Positions 15,351 through 23,978 of a stretch of DNA of 39,330 nt are shown in pieces. Source of the stretch: an uncultured Megasphaera sp. GTDB taxonomy: Bacteria > Bacillota > Negativicutes > Veillonellales > Megasphaeraceae. Location of the stretch: assembly GCA_900554215.1 (NCBI GenBank), contig USGG01000012.1:1-39330 (forward strand), written 5' to 3'. Under the pieces are notes generated by a model. The model searched no databases and was not told the origin of the DNA. It worked only from the letters and a program-made list of their open reading frames with translations. Position numbers and translations under genes: made by a program. Numbering within the stretch: the first letter of the stretch is position 1; the number at the start of each line of letters is the position of its first letter.

Positions 15351-16706
15351 CTATGTATTTAAAATCTCTTCCAGATGCTCTTCCAAGTAATTCGTGTTGA
15401 CCTGGCCGCAGCGGAAGGCTTCCGTCATCAAGATCTTCCGCTGCAGGGGAATATTCGTCGTCACGCCCTCGATTTTAAAATCGGCCAGGGCTTTTTCCAT
15501 CTTGTCGATAGCTTCCAGCCGCGTCGGAGCCCATACGATGAGCTTGGCAATCATCGAGTCGTAAAACGGCGTAATGACGCAGCCTCTGTACATGGCGCTG
15601 TCCACGCGGATACCGCGGCCGAAGGGCGGCGTATAGCGCGTGATTTTCCCCGGGCAGGGCATGAAATTGTGCATCGGGTCCTCAGCATTGATGCGGCATT
15701 CGACGGCCCAGCCGTTCATGCGGATATCGGCCTGCGTCCACGGCAGCTTTTCCCCTGCCGCGACGAGTATTTGCGCCTTGATCAGGTCTGTCCCCGTCAC
15801 CATTTCCGTGACGGGATGTTCAACCTGGATGCGCGTATTCATTTCCATGAAATAGAAATTTCCCGTATCGTCTACGATGAATTCTATGGTGCCTGCGCCG
15901 CTGTAGTCGACGGCCTTGGCGGCCATGACGGCGGCTTCGCCCATCTTCTTCCGCATGTCCGGCGACACGACGGGCGACGGCGCTTCTTCAATGACCTTTT
16001 GGTGACGGCGCTGCGTCGAGCAGTCCCGTTCGCCCAGGTAGACGACGTTTCCGTAATTGTCGGCCATGATCTGAATTTCTACGTGCCGCGAATGGGATAA
16101 GTATTTTTCCAAATACACGCCGGCGTTGCCGAAAGAGCGCTCCGCTTCCTGCGAAGCCTGACGCAGGGCCTTGACCAGCTCCGTGCTGTCTTCGACAATG
16201 CGCATGCCCTTGCCGCCGCCGCCGGCCGTGGCCTTGATCAGCACGGGATAGCCGATGGCTTCCGCCGTGCGGCGCGCTTCGTCTTCATCGCAGATGACGT
16301 CTTCCGTCCCCGGAATAACGGGCACGCCGACGCGCTTCATCGTGCTGCGGGCCATGGCCTTGTCGCCCATGTGGCGGATAGCCTCACCGCTGGCTCCGAT
16401 GTAGGTAAAGTGATAGTTTGCGCAGGCGTCGGCAAAATCGGCGTTTTCCGACAAAAATCCGTAGCCCGGATGGATGGCGTCGGCCTTGGCCGCCTTCGCC
16501 GTCTCGATAATGCGGGCAATATCCAAATAGCTTTTCTTGGCCTGGGCCTGTCCGATGCAGTACGCTTCGTCGGCCAGGCGGACAGGCAGGGAATCGCGGT
16601 CGGCTTCGGAATACACGACGACGGCGCTGATTCCCAACTCATGACATGCTTTGATAATTCGCACGGCAATTTCGCCGCGGTTGGCAATCAATACTTTCTT
16701 AAACAT
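15351..16706 (-). CDS. accC: Biotin carboxylase
   Basis: 451 residues, full length. It carboxylates biotin on a carrier protein using ATP and bicarbonate. Visible: N-terminal ANRGEIAVRII, the ATP-grasp glycine loop TAGGGGKGMR (about 163-172), RDCSTQRRHQKVIEEAPSP (about 234-252) and the catalytic MNTRIQVEHPVTEM block (about 286-299). It lies directly after accB. In this operon it may serve the PxpB/PxpC carboxyltransferase-like pair rather than, or as well as, acetyl-CoA carboxylase; no acetyl-CoA carboxyltransferase genes are nearby. Confidence 0.95.
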   Translation of the reverse strand: MFKKVLIANRGEIAVRIIKACHELGISAVVVYSEADRDSLPVRLADEAYCIGQAQAKKSYLDIARIIETAKAAKADAIHPGYGFLSENADFADACANYHFTYIGASGEAIRHMGDKAMARSTMKRVGVPVIPGTEDVICDEDEARRTAEAIGYPVLIKATAGGGGKGMRIVEDSTELVKALRQASQEAERSFGNAGVYLEKYLSHSRHVEIQIMADNYGNVVYLGERDCSTQRRHQKVIEEAPSPVVSPDMRKKMGEAAVMAAKAVDYSGAGTIEFIVDDTGNFYFMEMNTRIQVEHPVTEMVTGTDLIKAQILVAAGEKLPWTQADIRMNGWAVECRINAEDPMHNFMPCPGKITRYTPPFGRGIRVDSAMYRGCVITPFYDSMIAKLIVWAPTRLEAIDKMEKALADFKIEGVTTNIPLQRKILMTEAFRCGQVNTNYLEEHLEEILNT

Positions 16707-16721
16707 ACGCCCAAGCCCTTT

Positions 16722-17174
16722 CTATACGCCGACATGGCCTTTTTTCACCTTGAACAACGGCTGGCCGAATTCGACGAACTCGCCGTCTTTTACCAGCACT
16801 TCCGTAATCTCGCCTTCGACCATCGCTTCGACTTCCGTAAAGAGCTTCATCGCTTCCAGTACGCAGACGACCGTATTCGGCGTCACGGCGGAGCCGACCT
16901 TTACGAAGGGAGGCGCCTTGGGGTCCGGCGCGCTGTAGAAGGTACCGACGATAGGCGCCGTAATTTCGACGACGTGCTCGCCGGGCTGCGGGGCTTCGGC
17001 CGGAGCGGCGGCGGGCTGGACAGCCGGCATCATCGGCTGCGGCACGGCGACGGCTACGGGCGCGCCGCCCTTTTCCAGCAGGACCTTTCCGTCCTCATAG
17101 GCCAGTTCCATCTTATTCAGGGATGACGTTTCAAGAATCCGTACTAATTCCTTGATTTCTTCTAACGATAACAA
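16722..17174 (-). CDS. accB: Biotin carboxyl carrier protein
   Basis: 150 residues: a short N-terminal helix region, an Ala/Pro-rich linker (about 38-66) and a biotinyl domain (about 70-148) whose motif EAMKLF carries the biotinylated Lys110. The start codon is TTG at 17174, 6 nt after AGGAGGG; no ATG fits. It is 15 nt after pxpC and 15 nt before accC. It carries carboxybiotin from AccC to a carboxyltransferase; here PxpB/PxpC are the adjacent candidates. Confidence 0.93.
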   Translation of the reverse strand: MLSLEEIKELVRILETSSLNKMELAYEDGKVLLEKGGAPVAVAVPQPMMPAVQPAAAPAEAPQPGEHVVEITAPIVGTFYSAPDPKAPPFVKVGSAVTPNTVVCVLEAMKLFTEVEAMVEGEITEVLVKDGEFVEFGQPLFKVKKGHVGV

Positions 17175-17189
17175 ACAAATCCCTCCTAG

Positions 17190-18188
17190 TTATAGCATGC
17201 CTGCGACGGCAATCTTTATATTTTCCATGCAGCGTTCCATGTCGATAAACAGGCGCTCGCCTTCTTCGTTGCTGATCAGCCTGAAATACATGCGGTCGCC
17301 CGGCTTGAGCTGGGCCACGCGGGCCACGTCAACCTGGGCGACCTGGCCGATGACGGGATAGCCCGCCGTCGTCTGGTGGTCGGCCATCAGGATGATGGGC
17401 ATGCCGTTCGGCGGTACCTGTATAGTACCCAGCCCGGCAACTTCAGAAATCATTTCCAGCGACCGCTTCATTTCCAGCTTAGGTCCGTTCAGGCGGTAGC
17501 CCATGCGATCAGACTGAGTCGTAATAAGAAAGTCCGTGCCGAAGAAGTCGTACTTGGCCTTTTCCGTAAACTCGTCGTACTGCAGCCCGGCCATGACCTT
17601 GATCGGCTTGCGCAGCCGCTCCGGCGTCGTATGAACCTTGCTGATGCTCCAGCGGGCATGCGTAAAGGAATGAGCGCCGCGGGTCAGCAGGTTGAACATC
17701 ATCTGCTGGCCGTACTCGCTGGGCTCCTTCGTATTCAGCAAATCGCCGCGGCGCAGAGCCCGGCCTTCCAGTCCGCCGAACTGAGCCCGCAGATAAGTGC
17801 TCTTGCTGCCCATGACGACGGGCACGTCGTATCCGCCGGCAACAGCCAGATAAGCCCGGCAGCCGACGACGCAGGGACCGAAGCGCAGGATCGCGCCGGC
17901 CTTGACGGCGACGGGACGGTGCATGGGCACCTTCTGGCCGTCGATCACCGGGCCGAAATCGCCGCCGGTAATGGCGATGAGCGTATCCGACGTAAACTCG
18001 ATCGTCGGGCCCATGAGGGTGATTTCCAAGGCTCCCTCGTTTTCATCATTGCCGACCAGTATATTCGCCAGCCGCAGGGAATACACGTCCATCGCCCCCG
18101 AAGGGATGACGCCGATCTTCTGGTATCCATAGCGCCCCGTATCCTGAATCGTCGTCAGCAGGCCCGGACGGATAATGTTAAGACTCAT
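17190..18188 (-). CDS. pxpC: 5-oxoprolinase subunit C (KipA / biotin-dependent carboxyltransferase family)
   Basis: 332 residues, the usual KipA/AHS2 length. Family blocks: IRPGLLTTIQDTGRYGY at the start, GVIPSGAMDVYSLRLAN, ALEITLMGPT, an internal GGYDVPVVMGSKSTY, and QTTAGYPVIGQVAQVD near the end. With PxpA and PxpB it forms the ATP-dependent 5-oxoprolinase that opens 5-oxoproline to glutamate; the same fold is the carboxyltransferase half of urea carboxylase. It overlaps pxpB by 11 nt and has GGAGGA inside pxpB, so the two are translationally coupled. Confidence 0.92.
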   Translation of the reverse strand: MSLNIIRPGLLTTIQDTGRYGYQKIGVIPSGAMDVYSLRLANILVGNDENEGALEITLMGPTIEFTSDTLIAITGGDFGPVIDGQKVPMHRPVAVKAGAILRFGPCVVGCRAYLAVAGGYDVPVVMGSKSTYLRAQFGGLEGRALRRGDLLNTKEPSEYGQQMMFNLLTRGAHSFTHARWSISKVHTTPERLRKPIKVMAGLQYDEFTEKAKYDFFGTDFLITTQSDRMGYRLNGPKLEMKRSLEMISEVAGLGTIQVPPNGMPIILMADHQTTAGYPVIGQVAQVDVARVAQLKPGDRMYFRLISNEEGERLFIDMERCMENIKIAVAGML

Positions 18189-18915
18189 GGCCGTATTCCT
18201 CCTTTAAGGCTGCAAATTCTTCTTCAGACACGGCGTAAAACTTCACGAGGTCGCCGGCGTGCAGCAGACTCGGATCGTCTTCCTTTTTCAGGGAAAACAT
18301 ATCCATCGGCGTGCGGCCGATAATCTGCCAGCCGCCGGGCGTACTCAGGGGATATCCCCCGGTCTGTTCGCCGGCAATGCCGATGCTGCAGGCCGGTATG
18401 GCTACGCGCGGCGTATCGCGGCGCGGCGTGGCAATGCGCTTGTCCATGCCGCCCAAATAGGGAAAACCCGGACAGAAGCCGATCATATACACCAGGTATT
18501 CCGGCTCCGTATGGATGGCGATAACTTCCTCTACAGACAAATGATTGTACTGGGCTACGTAGTCGATATCCGGCCCGTATTCGCCGCCGTAGCATACGGG
18601 AATCTGCACGACCCGGGCCGTTTCCTTCCGTACATCAGCCAGCTGTTCCATGCAGCTGCGGATATAGGCCGCCGTAATTTCCAAGGCCGAGTCGCTTTTA
18701 TACTTGCCGGCATGCTTTTTGACGACGAAGGGATTGTAGTACACGGCCAGGCTCGTATACGAAATGACGTATTCTATCATCCCGGCGAAGGGATGGGTTT
18801 CCAAATAATCGGCCAGCACCTTGACCTTGCAGTGAATTTCCGGGCTGATGGTACTGCCGAAATTCACGAGGACGCCGGCTTCGCCTAACGGTTTTATCGT
18901 AAATTCATGGTTCAA
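18178..18915 (-). CDS. pxpB: 5-oxoprolinase subunit B (KipI family)
   Basis: About 245 residues, AHS1/KipI type. It opens with IKPLGEAGVLVNFG and has the family block GFCPGFPYLGG followed by PRRDTPRVAIPACSIGIAG and STPGGWQIIGRTP. It is the partner of PxpC in 5-oxoprolinase. The start is taken as TTG 18915, which sits 9 nt after GGGAGG; the frame extends to a GTG at 18936 that overlaps the previous gene and has no site. It follows the Nramp-like gene by 17 nt. Confidence 0.9.
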   Translation of the reverse strand: MNHEFTIKPLGEAGVLVNFGSTISPEIHCKVKVLADYLETHPFAGMIEYVISYTSLAVYYNPFVVKKHAGKYKSDSALEITAAYIRSCMEQLADVRKETARVVQIPVCYGGEYGPDIDYVAQYNHLSVEEVIAIHTEPEYLVYMIGFCPGFPYLGGMDKRIATPRRDTPRVAIPACSIGIAGEQTGGYPLSTPGGWQIIGRTPMDMFSLKKEDDPSLLHAGDLVKFYAVSEEEFAALKEEYGHES

Positions 18916-18932
18916 GCGTAACAGCCTCCCTG

Positions 18933-20129
18933 TCACATAAACAATTTAGGCAGCTGCTTCATAATAGTCAGCACGCCCATGTATGCCGTCATGATGACGA
19001 CGATGACGCCGAAAATGCTCATCCACACCGGATGCTTGTAATCGCCGACAATCGATTTCTTATGGGCCGCAATGATCATGACCAGCAGCGTAACCGGCAG
19101 GATCAGACCGTTCAGCGTCCCTACGAGGATCAGCGTCTTGACGGGCTGTCCGACGAAGGCAAAGACGACCGTCGAAAAGACGATGAAGGCGATGACAAAC
19201 CAGCGGTAGTTGTTTTCGATCTTAGGGCTGAAGGTGCGGATAAAGGAAACGGACGTATAGGCCGCGCCGATAACCGATGAAATAGCCGCCGACCACATGA
19301 CGACGCCGAAAACTTTATAGCCGATGTCGCCGACAGCCAGTCTGAATACCGACGCAGGCGGATTAGCCGGATCGAGCTGCAGACCGCTGGTTACGACGCC
19401 CAACGTTGCCAAGAACAAGAATACCCGCATGACGCCAGTCAGGCAAACACCGGTAACGGAGCTGCGCGTAATCTGCGGCAGCGCTTCCTTGCCGACGACG
19501 CCGGCATCAACCAGGCGATGGCCGCCGGAGAAGGTAATATACCCGCCGACGGTGCCGCCGACGAGGGTGACGATCGCCAAGGGATCGATGACGTCGGGCA
19601 CGAAGGTCTTCATGACGGCTTCTCCCACAGGCGGGGCCGAAGAAACGGCGACGTACAAGGTCAGCACGATCATGACGACGCCTGCGACCTGGGTGAATTT
19701 ATCCATAAGTACGCCCGCTTCTTTAAATACGAAAATCGAAATGGCGATAACTGCGCTGATGGCCGCGCCAGTTACGGTATCCATGCCGAAGATGACGCTG
19801 AAGCCCATGCCGGCGCCGGCAATATTGCCAATGTTAAAGCCCAAGCCGCCCATGACGATAAGAGCCGCTACGACATATCCCAATCCGGGAAGAACCATAT
19901 TGGCCACGTCCTGACCACGCTTTCCCGAAATGCCGATAACCCGCCATACATTGAGCTGTGAGCCGATGTCCAAAATAATAGACGTCAAGATAACGAAGCC
20001 AAAGCTGGCCAGCAGCTGCTCCGTAAATACCGTCGTTTGTGTCAAAAATCCCGGACCAATGGACGATGTAGCCATCAGAAAGGCCGCGCCCATCAATACG
20101 CTGAAATCAAATCCTTTTTTATCTTTCAT
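18933..20129 (-). CDS. ycsG: Nramp-related transporter (YcsG type) with non-canonical site
   Basis: 398 residues, about 11 helices, Nramp/APC fold. True metal-transporting Nramps carry DPGN in helix 1 and MPHN in helix 6. Here helix 1 reads SSIGPGFLTQ and helix 6 GGYITFSGGH, so the metal-binding Asp and Met are missing. YcsG members consistently sit in pxp operons, so this protein more likely imports 5-oxoproline or a related acid than a divalent metal. It is the second gene of the operon, 35 nt after pxpA. Confidence 0.85.
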   Translation of the reverse strand: MKDKKGFDFSVLMGAAFLMATSSIGPGFLTQTTVFTEQLLASFGFVILTSIILDIGSQLNVWRVIGISGKRGQDVANMVLPGLGYVVAALIVMGGLGFNIGNIAGAGMGFSVIFGMDTVTGAAISAVIAISIFVFKEAGVLMDKFTQVAGVVMIVLTLYVAVSSAPPVGEAVMKTFVPDVIDPLAIVTLVGGTVGGYITFSGGHRLVDAGVVGKEALPQITRSSVTGVCLTGVMRVFLFLATLGVVTSGLQLDPANPPASVFRLAVGDIGYKVFGVVMWSAAISSVIGAAYTSVSFIRTFSPKIENNYRWFVIAFIVFSTVVFAFVGQPVKTLILVGTLNGLILPVTLLVMIIAAHKKSIVGDYKHPVWMSIFGVIVVIMTAYMGVLTIMKQLPKLFM

Positions 20130-20164
20130 AATCTCGCCTCTTCCCCCTTCATCTCAAACCATCG

Positions 20165-20929
20165 TTACCGATGCATAAAGGACGCAATTTGAATATCTTC
20201 CTTCTGCAGCGCGTCGCCAATACTCTTGGCAAATGCCAGCGCCTTCGGGCTGTCGCCGTGAATACAGACCGTATCGGCCTTGACAGGAATATCCTTGCCC
20301 GTCGCCGTGCGAACCTTTCCTTCAGTAATCATCGTCAATACCTGCCGTATAGAGGCGGCATCGTCCGTAATCATGGCATTAGGCTGTGTCCGCGGCGTCA
20401 GCGACCCGTCTTCCTGATACGTCCTGTCAGCAAACACTTCGCTGGCCGTCTGCAAGCCCGCTGCATGGCCGGCTTTAATCAGCCAGCTTCCGGCCAGTCC
20501 GAATAATATCAGCTGCGGGTCAATATCGTACACTGCCTTGGCAATCGCTTCCGCCATAGCCTGATCCTTCGCCGCCATGTTGTACAATGCGCCGTGGGGC
20601 TTGACATGCTGCAATTTACCGCCTTCTGCCTTAACAAACGCAGACAGTGCGCCGACTTGGTAGACAATCAAATCGTAAATTTCATCAGGCTTCATGACGA
20701 TGTTGCGGCGTCCGAAGCCGTTTAGGTCCATGAATCCCGGATGCGCACCGATTGCTACGTCCCGCTCCAAGGCCAGCTTCACCGTCCTGTGCATGACAAA
20801 GGGATCGCCGGCATGCAGGCCGCAGGCAACATTTGCCGAGCTTACGTAATTCAGTACGTCCCTGTCGTTGCCGATTGTATACATGCCGAAGCTTTCACCT
20901 AAATCGCTGTTTAAATCGATTTTCATCAT
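20165..20929 (-). CDS. pxpA: 5-oxoprolinase subunit A (LamB/YcsF family)
   Basis: 254 residues, full length. LamB/YcsF signatures: IDLNSDLGESFG at the start, SSANVACGLHAGDP, IGAHPGF, HVKPHGALYN, FADRTYQEDGSLTPR and CIHGDSP. PxpA works with PxpB and PxpC in ATP-dependent cleavage of 5-oxoproline to glutamate in the cytoplasm. The start is ATG 20929 with GGGAGG 8 nt upstream; a second ATG follows at once, and the in-frame ATG at 20965 lies inside the leader and lacks a site. It is the first gene of the seven-gene operon. Confidence 0.93.
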   Translation of the reverse strand: MMKIDLNSDLGESFGMYTIGNDRDVLNYVSSANVACGLHAGDPFVMHRTVKLALERDVAIGAHPGFMDLNGFGRRNIVMKPDEIYDLIVYQVGALSAFVKAEGGKLQHVKPHGALYNMAAKDQAMAEAIAKAVYDIDPQLILFGLAGSWLIKAGHAAGLQTASEVFADRTYQEDGSLTPRTQPNAMITDDAASIRQVLTMITEGKVRTATGKDIPVKADTVCIHGDSPKALAFAKSIGDALQKEDIQIASFMHR

Positions 20930-20963
20930 ATGAAATTCCTCCCATCCATTTTCATTTTTATGC

Positions 20964-20999
20964 AAAAAGGCGCTGTGTATTAAACATACCAGCGCCTTT
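20964..20999 (-). terminator. Leader intrinsic terminator/attenuator of the pxp operon
   Basis: Reverse-strand hairpin with perfect 10-bp arms AAAGGCGCTG (20999-20990) and CAGCGCCTTT, then T run. It lies about 20 nt after the predicted transcription start and 34 nt before the pxpA ATG, so the default product would be a short RNA of about 55 nt. No gene is upstream that it could terminate. Confidence 0.75.
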
Positions 21000-21025
21000 G
21001 CTTGATGAAAGTATATTTATAATTT

Positions 21026-21055
21026 ATTATAATATACGAGAGAAACCCTTGTCAA
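21026..21055 (-). promoter_or_regulatory. Consensus sigma-70 promoter of the pxp operon
   Basis: Reverse strand TTGACA (21055-21050), 18-bp spacer, TATAAT (21031-21026), both hexamers perfect. The region upstream to 21225 is AT-rich and holds no gene. Confidence 0.8.
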
Positions 21056-21225
21056 TATATAGGAATTTCGGCATTTTTCCTAATTTTTTAACAAAAACAC
21101 CGAGTCATTTTGGTTCCAGCCGCACATTACATATTTTCACATACTTTAAAGATTTTCATTGCATCAATATAAATTTTTTTGTTTTTTATCAGTGTTATCC
21201 TGCGCTTTTATTTCCCAAATGAAAC

Positions 21226-22110
21226 TTAATTGCGCCATTCGAAAACACCGCGGTTCAGGACCGCCTTTCCAGTTGTCTTGTTGACCAGCTTAAAATAAGC
21301 CGTCCCTTCGCCTATCTTCCACAGCTGCAGCATAATCGGCGTATCGGGAAACAATACCGACGTCATCTGCGCCGCCATGCGGGTCATCCGCTCCGGTTCT
21401 CCAGGAATCAACGCGCAGATAGCCATTCGGCAGGCAAATCCGAAGGAACACAGGCCCTGCATAAACGACGTTTCAAAGCCCATTTTCTGTGCATACTGCG
21501 GGTCCACGTGCACTAAATTCGTGTCGCCAGTCAATCGGTACAAGAGGTTTTGCACGGGACTGATATAATCGTCCATTTCCACGTCAGGCCTTCTGTCAGG
21601 AATCTGAACGGGACTCTTAGGCATAGGGATACCGCCGAAACCGCCGGCTTCATGGAAAAAGGTTGTCGAGTAGTTAGTGCATACGTCATTACCTGCTTCG
21701 TCCCGCACGTCGATGCGCGTACGCACGACGGCCCCCTTGCCTTCGCCTCGGTCATATACGTCGGTAATGACGTCCTGATATTGGAATGTCCCCTTGATCG
21801 GGTCGATAGGCCGATGCATGATAATTTCATGATCCATATTCAAAAAGGAAATCGTCGGCTTAATGATGTCGTTAGCCAGCATCGACGCCGGCAGCGGCAT
21901 CCACTGATATGGCCGAACGTTGACAGTCCCCCAATATGGTACGGTGCCGTATGTAGGGATAGCCTTTAAATATTTTTCATAGGTATACATCAAATCATCC
22001 CGCTTCGCTCCGACAGCCAGCGCATACAATACAACATCTCGCCAGTTGTATTCCAAATATCGCGGCTCCATTTTCTTTCCTACGAGGATTTCATCCAACT
22101 TCAATTTCAT
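21226..22110 (-). CDS. MaoC-like (hydratase 2 type) dehydratase
   Basis: 294 residues, the double hot-dog arrangement of R-specific enoyl-CoA hydratase 2 and PaaZ-like proteins. The C-terminal hot dog contains YRLTGDTNLVHVDPQYA with Asp196, Asn198 and His201, the hydratase-2 signature, so it is likely to hydrate or dehydrate an acyl-CoA thioester. The N-terminal half lacks the motif, as usual. Start ATG 22110 lies 9 nt after GGAG; the earlier in-frame TTG is too close. It is a single gene; a TACAAT -10-like box lies in the gap before it. The pathway is unknown; fatty-acid chain metabolism is plausible. Confidence 0.85.
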   Translation of the reverse strand: MKLKLDEILVGKKMEPRYLEYNWRDVVLYALAVGAKRDDLMYTYEKYLKAIPTYGTVPYWGTVNVRPYQWMPLPASMLANDIIKPTISFLNMDHEIIMHRPIDPIKGTFQYQDVITDVYDRGEGKGAVVRTRIDVRDEAGNDVCTNYSTTFFHEAGGFGGIPMPKSPVQIPDRRPDVEMDDYISPVQNLLYRLTGDTNLVHVDPQYAQKMGFETSFMQGLCSFGFACRMAICALIPGEPERMTRMAAQMTSVLFPDTPIMLQLWKIGEGTAYFKLVNKTTGKAVLNRGVFEWRN

Positions 22111-22212
22111 GACCAATCACTCCTTTTCACGCTTGCACGTCTACTCCTTATGTACTATTGTACCGCATTAGAAAAAGAATATCTACAGACCATTTGTCTG
22201 CCACTTAGACAC

Positions 22213-22875
22213 TTATTGCCAATAGGTGTCCAGATGTGCGGCGATGGCTTCTATATCATGAATAAGCTTGCACGTATGATATCCGTCGGCTACAGCATGA
22301 TGGACCGATACAGCCAGCGGCAGCAGTACTGTATCTCCTGCTGTCTGAAACTTTCCAAACCGAATAAGAGGAAATAGGAGCGAATTTTCAGCATATGTAT
22401 CCTGCGAGAACGACGTAAAATGAAGCCATGGCACAGACGATACAGGGCAGAAATTAGGCGGCTGGGTGGCTTTAGCTTTGACAAAGCCACCTATATCCTT
22501 ATACGTTTCCATATCATGTACTACGCCGTCATAAAATGTACTGGCACAAGGATCATAGGGACTCCATATATCGGAAAAAGTCTTATCTTTTTCATGAAAC
22601 AATGTATAACACGGCACAACAGTATCCCAATAGCCGAGACGGCCTTCTGCATCAAAACTCATACGGAATTCCTGATTTTCATTGACAGCCCGCATAATCG
22701 CGTAGAGCATAAGGGGAAAAAACTTTAGCTGCCGCGCCTTTTGAAAATCCCGCAGCGGTTTGATATTAATATGCGCAGTCAACGTATACCTGCATTTAAT
22801 TTGGTTGTAATAATAGGTAAAGTGGCTGCTGCGAGGCCACGTTTTCCAGTCGATGGAATGAAATGACGTTGTCAT
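22213..22875 (-). CDS. Chloramphenicol acetyltransferase-like protein
   Basis: 220 residues, the size of a class A CAT. The catalytic motif is HHAVADGYH: His193 is the general base and Asp197 the structural partner; in classical CATs it reads HHAVCDGYH. The blocks FPLMLYAIMRAVNENQEFR, GYWDTVVPCYTLFH and SVPWLHFTSF align along the whole CatA family. It would acetylate chloramphenicol with acetyl-CoA; divergence is enough that another hydroxyl substrate is possible. Start ATG 22875 follows AGGAGGG. It neighbours decayed mobile DNA, consistent with acquisition. Confidence 0.85.
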   Translation of the reverse strand: MTTSFHSIDWKTWPRSSHFTYYYNQIKCRYTLTAHINIKPLRDFQKARQLKFFPLMLYAIMRAVNENQEFRMSFDAEGRLGYWDTVVPCYTLFHEKDKTFSDIWSPYDPCASTFYDGVVHDMETYKDIGGFVKAKATQPPNFCPVSSVPWLHFTSFSQDTYAENSLLFPLIRFGKFQTAGDTVLLPLAVSVHHAVADGYHTCKLIHDIEAIAAHLDTYWQ

Positions 22876-23126
22876 AAAAATCCCTCCTGCCACCGGGCAT
22901 TACATCTCCCGGATTAAATTATTTTTTCTGCCAGTAGCCCCCATAGCATGCGTATACGAACAACCCCCGCATCAACACCCTAATAGTCTTTCTTCACAAC
23001 AGTGAAAAACAGATCACCAAGATGTCCCATCGGAGTCTTCATCTGGCAGCAATGGAGTAAGCGGGTTGTAAACAAACACCTGCAGAACACATAAGCAGCC
23101 AAGCCGGCTACAAGCACTATCTGCCT

Positions 23127-23309
23127 TCATGAGGTCACAACGCCGTCATAATAAAGCCCCTCGCTTGAAACCAGTATAGCATAGTCCTGTACAGGAATAT
23201 ATTCTTTTAAGCACGGAAAACCAATCGGATAACAGAAACCAGATGAGGCCAACTGCCGATCCTGCGCAATGCCTTCTGCAATCAAGTCAAAAACACCTTC
23301 ATACCCATG
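23127..23309 (-). pseudogene. Remnant of unknown protein
   Basis: A 60-codon reverse-strand frame bounded by an in-frame TGA upstream (23110-23112 lies inside the plus-coordinate start side of the frame's 5' boundary at 23310) and a TGA at 23127. It reads GYEGVFDLIAEGIAQD, then ...PIGFPCLKEYIPVQDYAILV, which is protein-like. There is no start codon or ribosome binding site. Family not recognised. Confidence 0.35.
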
Positions 23310-23618
23310 TCAGGCGCAAAATACGACGTCCGTTCCCTCACCACATCCCACAGCAAGGCTACTACGACATACCTAGAGTATAATACAGATTGTTAAGTCC
23401 AGCCGCCCGTATCCTTCATCAGTTTTATAACCTTCTTCATCATAAGTTTTCCCCTAAGATAACTCATAGTGTAAAAACAAATCAACACCGGCTTTGAATC
23501 ATTCCGCTAACTACGGAAGCAGTGCAGTGTCAAGAAGGATATCTCTGACATCACATAGTTGAAAATATGAGTGCCATTTAGCCCAATAGGGTGATAAAAC
23601 AATAAAAATTTCTACCGT

Positions 23619-23732
23619 TTATTCCCGGCTTACATCTTCACCGCTGACTACTTCATAAACAAGAATTTTTTCAATCGTTTTATTCAAAAGTTCGTCGGTC
23701 AGTCTCTGGAATAAACGTACCTTTCATTAAGC
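23619..23732 (-). pseudogene. C-terminal remnant of a serine recombinase (DUF4368-like)
   Basis: The frame reads LTDELLNKTIEKILVYEVVS then GEDVSRE, stop, TVEIFIV. This matches the end of large serine recombinases of conjugative and mobilisable elements, where an ...ELLNxxIEKIxVxE... segment is followed by a QxVDIYY-like strand. The TAA at 23619-23621 falls where Gln is usual (CAA to TAA). The upstream catalytic part is missing. It marks a former mobile element. Confidence 0.5.
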
Positions 23733-23978
23733 TTTTCCGGCGCCTTCAGTCGATTCCAGAGTTGACATGCTCCCCGACATTTTATTCTGAAATCCGGCGC
23801 TTTATAACGTTTCCTTAGCCGGAGTATCCCTACTCCGACATATATTCTGTATTCAAGGGACTATCCATTTTCTATCCCGCGTATTTAAAAGGCTAGAAAT
23901 CCAGCAAAAAAGAGGACTATTTCCATGCTCCTTAAATCACAGTATAATAAAAATAAGAAAAGAAAGCAGGTTAGACGA

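Larger units (their letters stand above)
22876..23978. other. Roughly 1.1-kb stretch without intact gene; decayed, AT-rich
   Basis: No intact frame of credible length. It contains two reverse-strand coding remnants (23127-23309 and 23619-23732), interrupted by stops and frameshifts, and otherwise nothing recognised. Together with the neighbouring resistance-like and GNAT genes it looks like the worn remains of an acquired element. Confidence 0.6.

Noticed and set aside
20833..21222. 129-codon plus-strand frame across the pxp promoter and leader
   Set aside because: It crosses a perfect promoter and terminator on the other strand, has no ribosome binding site and overlaps pxpA antisense.
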